A stretch of DNA of 64,000 nt, taken from positions 39,962,421 through 40,026,420 of the forward strand of contig NC_069126.1 in assembly GCF_026914265.1 (NCBI RefSeq). The letters run 5' to 3'. The notes under the pieces were generated by a model. The model worked only from the letters and a program-made list of their open reading frames with translations, did no database searches and had not been told where the DNA came from. The stretch comes from Mya arenaria. Lineage: Eukaryota; Mollusca; Bivalvia; Myida; Myidae. This document shows positions 59,601 to 64,000 of the stretch, piece by piece. A program made the position numbers and the translations under genes. Within the stretch, counting starts at the first letter, position 1, and each line of letters opens with the position of its first letter.

Positions 59601-62369
59601 TGGAGGAATCAAGCAAACAGGAGATACAGGAGCAATTTAAGGTAAGATTATTTTCGAAATATCGAATGAGATTACTATGTATCGAATTTGTATACAATGC
59701 GTTATCATTATTTAAACATAATATTGCATTTGAAATATACTTTAGAAAATGCAGTTGAGTCATGAGAACATGTCGGATAAGGAATTAAAAGCCACTGCAA
59801 TGAATCGGCTGATGACAAAGAAGAACTGGAAACATTCGGCTGTACCAGGTACAACGAGTGTTTCGACAACACTTATATCTAGCTTTGATGTATAATGTTT
59901 ACACCACATTCAATTATGCAAAAGAATAAAAACCCAGTCATAGATAGTTAACATGATAGTCCTTTCAGATAGAAATTTTAGAACTCTAATAATTCGCGAT
60001 ACACATGTTTTTATTTGTTTATTATTTATCAAGCTTTGTTCCTTGTAGCTTTCGTATTTTTATGTGATGTATATTTTTGGTTTCTGTGTATTGAAAGGTG
60101 ATTCCAACGAACCGCAACTTAATCTGGTTTTGAGAAGAAGCGAGTCTGATCGCATCAATGCGATATACATCAACGTAAGCGAATGTTTTGCATGACATGA
60201 TAGTTTGCTTTATTACTCTATATTAGTTGTCCAGTCCATTAACTTTAAAATTATACTATAATGTAAACTAAAGAGACAATCTCATAAATAAAAAAACCCA
60301 GCTAAATCATACCGGTATAGAGGCTCAAGACAAAGGCCTATATAACTTAACGAGAAAAAACTAAACCCTACAATGAAGTTGTGACACATTTCTTTTTCAG
60401 AGTTTAAAAACAGAACACCGCTTCTTGGTTGCGCAAACACCTCTGCCCGACGCAGTTGCTGATTTCATTGCATTTGCTGTTCAAGAAAACTGTTCATGTA
60501 TCATTAATATGGAGGCCCACTTGCAAAAGCATAAGGTAAAAATGAACAGGCAAGATATTAAACTTCGGTTTGTACTTTTGCAATAACCCTTAAGTGGAGT
60601 TTACACTTTTATCGTATATTAATACTACCTTTATACAAAACATGACGTAGCCAGGGGCGGGCTCAGGAATTGACTTGCACACCTCCCTTAGTACTGAAAT
60701 TTATTTGATTGAAAGTTTTGAAAGGGTGGTATATGGTATGGTATATTACTTTTTTAGTTTTTATCTCCTACATTGAAATAAAAAATAAACTTGGACGATT
60801 TAAGGTTGTGCCCCCCCCCCCTTCAAATCCGCTAGCGGTAGATATTGGATAAGGCCTAGGACTTATTAACGGCATGTTTGTATGGCAAAAAAAATTCTAT
60901 TTTGATTTAAATTTTCTTTAAAAAACACGTAATTTATTGTATAAAAATAAATAAACAACAATAAAAACAACAGCAACCATCACCGAAAACAACAGCAACA
61001 ACCATTTATTCATTGGCGAAGTGGCATAGCAAACGTTGTCTATAAATATAATGTTTTCATTGGAATATAGATCAAGAGAGATGAGACAATTCCACACTAT
61101 GACTATTTGGACTGGGATACGAAACACAATGTTCCTAAGTCGGCAGAACACTTTGTTGACTTCATCAAAGAGGTTGAAGACGTATCCAAAGCTTCTCCCT
61201 TGAAGGGACCGATACTGTTGCACTGTCTGTACGTTCAAATTTTGCTTTAGCTTCCATACGTCTTAAATTTCGTCTTAGTGGAATTATTATCAATGCCTTC
61301 GTAAATTCCTTATCTCTGAAATAATAAAGCTTTAAAACAAAAACCTATGGATATTGCATAAATCGAATTTAGTGTTTGTGTATTAATATAAATACTAATC
61401 CCATGCAAAAAGGAACACTGTAAATTAAACATTGTAAACATATTGAAATGCATACATTTAAAGAGATAAAGAAAAGCATTTTGGTTTCTACTTTCTAAGA
61501 TTCTTTTCCTGACATATATATATATACATAGTTTTTGTTTTAGAAATGGTGCTGGAAAGAGCGGCCTTTTTTGTGTGGTCTCGACATTACTTGAACAATT
61601 GAATGAAGATAATGAGGTCAGTGTGGTCAATGCCGTGCAGAAAGTCAGAGCTAGAAGACCACTCGCTATTCCAAATAAGGTCAATATAAAATACTTTTTC
61701 AAACAAATGGTTCAGAGTGAATGGTGAAATAATCTGCTTGGTAATATGTTTGTATCACAATGACACAATTCAAACCACAGCGACAAATGAATCAGGAAAA
61801 TAATTAATGATGAGTCTATTAAGAGGTGTTCAAGGTTTTGCATACAATGAATCACAATTAAGCTATGCTTGTTTTATATGAATTTCCATGAATCATAAAC
61901 ATATTCAATGAACAATAATAAAAAGTTAGTTTCACTTTACCCTTTCGTCCTAACTATATATGATATATAACTTAATATCTGCACTCATAGTTTTCAGTGG
62001 CATATTTGATAGTAGTGATGCCAAAGTAACCATTAAATCGTTTAATAAAATGTAACTTCGTCGGTGCAAAGTAATCACGTTATATTTTTAGACGTTATTA
62101 ATTCAAATGTACTAACTCGTTTTTATCTGGTGAAGACTAGGTAAAAGCGATCAATATTTAAAAATGAGGATTTGCCATTTTTTTATTTATAATCAGTTGT
62201 TCATAATGTTAAATATAATTCCATTGTGTATGTTATCTTTCAGGAACAGTTTTACTTCTGCTACGAGTGTGTTCTACATTCCGTGAACGCAATGGATAAC
62301 GCTGTGTATTACAACTTGAGTGGGTATATCCAGAGGGAAATAAACGGGCTGACAAATTCGGAACAATGA
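51317..62369 (+). CDS. Receptor protein tyrosine phosphatase with MEGF-like ectodomain (20 exons; one in-frame stop)
   Basis: Exons: 51317-51371, 52600-53538, 53719-53827, 53953-54038, 54284-54430, 54738-54886, 55049-55136, 55478-55542, 55943-55979, 56173-56276, 56676-56801, 58221-58369, 59054-59189, 59513-59641, 59746-59848, 60098-60174, 60401-60535, 61071-61228, 61544-61679, 62244-62369. Phases match throughout (1018 codons including the terminal stop). Layout: signal peptide, Cys-rich EGF-like ectodomain (about 19-331), membrane span (about 345-365), juxtamembrane, PTP D1 (about 447-790) and D2 (about 800-1017). Such receptors dephosphorylate phosphotyrosine at the plasma membrane. Oddities: TGA at codon 109, WPY instead of WPD in D1, a missing D2 exon, Lys for Arg in the D2 P-loop, and one GC donor. 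It is either a damaged allele, a young pseudogene, or a binding-only phosphatase. Confidence 0.85.
51372..52599. other. Intron 1 of the RPTP gene
   Basis: AT-rich, nothing recognised. Confidence 0.6.
52600..53538 (+). CDS. RPTP exon 2: Cys-rich EGF/MEGF-like ectodomain with in-frame TGA
   Basis: A single 939-nt exon encodes about 313 residues with a Cys roughly every 6-10 positions and repeated GYYG / GYWGNKC / CxxC patterns, as in MEGF10/SCARF-type laminin-EGF repeats. An in-frame TGA lies at 52869-52871 (codon 109), in CTE-stop-NPGYY, where the repeat pattern calls for Cys. The rest is open to CPQ at the end. The only donor that keeps the frame is GC (CAAG|GCATAG), in phase 1. Confidence 0.85.
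53719..53827 (+). CDS. RPTP exon 3: transmembrane segment
   Basis: After TGAAACAG the frame reads EADKQTSSKASLGLGIGGG, then a hydrophobic stretch VVVLSVIVIAGLFFI and QQR. It ends in phase 2 at AAAG|GTAATA. Confidence 0.85.
53953..54430 (+). CDS. RPTP exons 4-5: cytoplasmic juxtamembrane region
   Basis: Exon 4 (53953-54038) reads RVSLRNKNTTPVREPENLS, then VFYATVSKR, using donor GAA|GTACGT. Exon 5 (54284-54430) reads ASQEEYANRDTNNLHFVN, HTYQSPPPKR and FPEDNVEI. Several tyrosines could be phosphorylation sites. A nearer donor in exon 4 (GTGAGC at 54026) would break the frame, so 54038 is chosen. Confidence 0.7.
54738..55542 (+). CDS. RPTP exons 6-8: start of PTP domain 1
   Basis: Exons 54738-54886, 55049-55136 and 55478-55542. 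They encode LAEYVHTLFLKDIEGEFQ, TIPYGLAKAYEVSQMKLNMH, then the phosphotyrosine-recognition loop KNRYRNIYPYDDTRVLV and DYINASYID, all canonical for an active-type PTP D1. All splice sites are GT-AG. Confidence 0.92.
55943..56801 (+). CDS. RPTP exons 9-11: middle of PTP domain 1
   Basis: Exons 55943-55979, 56173-56276 and 56676-56801 read RKRNAYIATLGPMAKQLGDY, FWRMVWQQKVEKIVMMTKL, then CEQYWPDQHQSKLYGNIEV and FIWRHFTLSR. These are the standard PTP motifs YIATQGP, FWRMVWE and QYWP. A TA microsatellite directly precedes the exon 11 acceptor. Confidence 0.92.
56615..56665. repeat. (TA)n microsatellite at the exon 11 acceptor
   Basis: About 25 TA dinucleotides end about 10 nt before the exon 11 acceptor (TTTCTTTGCAG), so they sit in the branch-point/polypyrimidine zone. 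Confidence 0.95.
56802..58220. other. Intron 11 of the RPTP gene
   Basis: It holds a 171-bp Tigger/pogo-like MITE (57079-57249). The rest is AT-rich and unrecognised. Confidence 0.6.
57079..57249. mobile_element. Tigger/pogo-like MITE, 171 bp
   Basis: Inverted termini begin CAGTCAAAACCTGTTGG on the left and CAGTCGAAACCAGTTGA on the right (read inward). They are flanked by TA on both sides and filled with TCGAAC/GATATCG motifs typical of pogo-family ends. There is no coding capacity. Confidence 0.75.
58221..58369 (+). CDS. RPTP exon 12: WPD-loop exon of D1 (WPY variant)
   Basis: It reads NLHHLQFTSWPYNGIPDDV and ends GPVLVHC, with the last bases AG completing the P-loop serine in the next exon. 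The general-acid aspartate of the WPD loop is Tyr here (codon TAC at about residue 652), one base from GAC. Confidence 0.92.
58370..59053. other. Intron 12 of the RPTP gene
   Basis: AT-rich, nothing recognised. Confidence 0.55.
59054..59189 (+). CDS. RPTP exon 13: P-loop exon of D1
   Basis: Joined to exon 12 it gives HCSAGVGRTGTYIALDIL, the intact HCX5R catalytic loop with Cys about 684 and Arg about 690, then MRQNRPKMIQTL. It ends at TTG|GTGGGA. Confidence 0.92.
59513..59848 (+). CDS. RPTP exons 14-15: Q-loop and D1-D2 linker
   Basis: Exon 14 (59513-59641) begins SQYKYLHHALVHT, continuing the Q-loop with the conserved Gln. Exon 15 (59746-59848) reads LSHENMSDKELKATAMNRLM and KKNWKHSAVP, the usual linker helix leading into D2. 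Confidence 0.88.
60098..60535 (+). CDS. RPTP exons 16-17: first half of PTP domain 2
   Basis: Exon 16 (60098-60174) reads LNLVLRRSESDRINAIYIN. Exon 17 (60401-60535) reads HRFLVAQTPLPDAVADFIAF and SCIINMEAHLQKHK. The KNRY loop and the FWRM motif of active domains are absent, as expected for a regulatory D2. Confidence 0.9.
60645..60845. mobile_element. Probable MITE fragment in the intron where a D2 exon is missing
   Basis: The segment starts near CCAGGGGCGGGCTCAGGAAT and ends near a C11 run followed by CTTCAAATCCGCTAGCG. These resemble inverted ends of common invertebrate hAT-type MITEs (GGGGCGGA ... TCCGC). No clear target duplication was found. Confidence 0.4.
61071..61228 (+). CDS. RPTP exon 18: D2 segment before the P-loop
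   Basis: It reads IKRDETIPHYDYLDWDTKHN and ends GPILLHC. LDWDTKHNVP stands where active domains have WPDxGVP. Phase 0 in, phase 2 out; the donor is CT|GTACGT. Confidence 0.88.
61544..61679 (+). CDS. RPTP exon 19: degenerate D2 P-loop
   Basis: It completes HCLNGAGKSGLFCVVSTLL and reads VQKVRARRPLAIPNK. The catalytic Cys position is kept but the P-loop Arg is Lys, so D2 should be catalytically weak or dead, as in many receptor PTPs. Confidence 0.9.
62244..62369 (+). CDS. RPTP exon 20: C-terminus
   Basis: It reads EQFYFCYECVLHSVNAMDNA, the final PTP helix (EQYxFCYxxxL), and ends INGLTNSEQ with TGA at 62367-62369. Confidence 0.92.
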   Translation, partial: EQFYFCYECVLHSVNAMDNAVYYNLSGYIQREINGLTNSEQ

Positions 62370-64000
62370 ACACGAAAACATTAACATTTACATTTGATAG
62401 TAATGAAAAAATAAGCTATGCTATTATAAAGTGCAACCATGATGACAAGTATTTCAACGTAACTGTATTGCTATTCTGCTTCACTTTTATGACCTGATAA
62501 ACTATAGTATTCCATCAGCCAAATAAACATAAATCTTTGTATTGTAAATAGCATTGCACTTATTTGCATATAGTTATGCTTTGATTTTTTTACCATACTG
62601 CTGAGTATGTTTTCATGTTTTGATTTTTTTATGATTCTGATATTAAAACGTTTTCAATTGTGCGAGACTTTATGTGCAAGCTTTCAAGGTGAACATAGGA
62701 ATTGATAAGTTACAACTCTATTTCAATATATGCACGCTACTAAGTTCATGGTAAACTTGTCTATATGTGACAGAAAACATATAACATTAAACACTCGTGA
62801 GTGAAATTATCCAAAGCTTGTAATGCAAAATTTCAATCTAGTATTGAATTGTATATTACTATTATTATTATAATGCTGTTAACTATATATATAATTATAT
62901 TCCAGTGTGTTTTGTATGGCCTACTTTCAACTTTGAATGCACATTATATTTGAAATATGTAGAAAATGTCATAACGATTTATTTTTTAATAATTTCTTTA
63001 ATTAATCGAGTATGATTGTTTGTGCTGTAAGCGTTTATAAGTAAAAGAGTATTCATTTTTAATCTTCGTTAGTGTTTTCTGTTCAATCTTAAAATGTGTT
63101 AATTATATGAGCAGATTTACACCTAATTGGGCATTTTATTGAACATGTACACCTGTGTATTTCTGGTGTGTAGTACTGTTCCTTTACACCTCATATTACT
63201 GTTTGTATAGTAGTTTGTTTCGTCTTTTTTGTAAGATATTATCCACCTGATATCCTTCGTTTTCTAAAAACTTGCATTAGCCCAAATCATGAACTAAAGA
63301 TGATTTCTATAATTAAGTAACCTATAAATAGACAGTCTCTCAGTGTTCAAGACAAATACATAACATATTGATTTCATTTCTCAAAATTATATTCACGTAT
63401 ATGCTTGATCAGCGGTCATAACGACATCATTAGAGCCTATTATTATTTGTATTTTAGTTCTCCCAATAAAAGTTCTCTTTCTGTGTTGTGTTTTTTAGTG
63501 GCATTGAAGGTTAAAATGTAAAGCATAGCATTATCTATGTTTAGGATGGATCACGAGTAGCCGTTTGATATGGAATTTATTAGCGAGCGTAGCGAGAAAG
63601 TGTATTGCTTGTTTCTTAGTCCGATACCATACATTTGTATGAGAAAAATGTCAGGAAAGCACAGGCAACAAACATTTCTGTAGTATTAAGAACGTCCTTG
63701 TAACATAAGTAGGTGCACGATTTGCATGAGATTTACCAGTTGAAATATCCGACAGAAAAACAGTTGTGTGTGAGATTTATCAAACACTTTTGCAGGCCTA
63801 TGATTGGCCGGCTGGAGGTATCTGTTGTCTAATGCGGGTTATCTTACATAATAATACCAACCCGACCTGAAGTTATGTGACTTGAGCTGTTTGCATAGCT
63901 TAATAATTAAGAAGTAGACCACAGACTATCAGTTCAATGTAATCAGTGGTGTTATGTTGCAATACAAAGCTTTCAGTGTATGTAATACACTCGTACTCGT
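62370..64000. other. 3' UTR of the RPTP gene and intergenic end of window
   Basis: An AATAAA at 62522-62527 would give a 3' UTR of about 170 nt. The remainder is AT-rich. A short GAGCGTAGCGAGAAAG phrase near 63582 looks repetitive, but no element could be defined. No further gene is recognised. Confidence 0.55.
62522..62527 (+). promoter_or_regulatory. Candidate polyadenylation signal of the RPTP gene
   Basis: AATAAA about 155 nt after the stop codon. Confidence 0.5.

Overview
The window looks like AT-rich animal nuclear DNA, most probably from a bivalve or other mollusc. This is inferred from spliced genes with phase-1 Ig and EGF exons, a receptor tyrosine phosphatase with a MEGF-like ectodomain, several invertebrate transposon types and long minisatellites. 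No species can be named from sequence alone.

Left part (1-18259) has no convincing host gene. It starts inside a dead non-LTR retrotransposon (1-3213, + strand). A short LTR-element remnant with a tRNA-like segment follows (about 3295-3625). A very large 34-bp minisatellite (5010-13866) shows 68-bp dimeric higher-order zones. After it come microsatellites and a 40-bp-arm palindrome about 0.8 kb upstream of the first gene.

Central part (18260-44529) is one spliced + strand gene. I reconstructed 13 exons and 783 codons with every exon phase matching. The product has a signal peptide, five Ig domains, one FN3 domain, one membrane span and a short tail dense in tyrosine motifs (NPGY, YEDM, YDTL, YTPL, YENT, YNNT). 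Its introns hold a hAT relic with an 8-bp target duplication, two decayed half-Ig exons, a nearly full-length antisense LINE inserted at a splice donor, a 150-bp palindrome, and an apparently intact piggyBac transposon.

Right part: a decayed five-exon copy of a phosphatase D2 domain (46023-48243) is followed by a 25-bp minisatellite (about 49430-51030). Then comes the related gene (51317-62369, + strand, 20 exons): signal peptide, Cys-rich EGF-like ectodomain, membrane span and two PTP domains. This gene is odd in three ways. There is an in-frame TGA in the ectodomain exon. The WPD-loop aspartate of D1 is a tyrosine. D2 lacks a 43-codon exon that the upstream pseudogene copy still carries. 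The gene may be a young pseudogene, a defective allele, or a binding-only pseudophosphatase.

Working idea (inference): a receptor whose tail offers phosphotyrosine sites and a receptor phosphatase of the HCX5R family sit in tandem in the same orientation. They could form a small receptor-signalling neighbourhood reshaped by local duplication and transposons. Nothing in the sequence proves that they interact.
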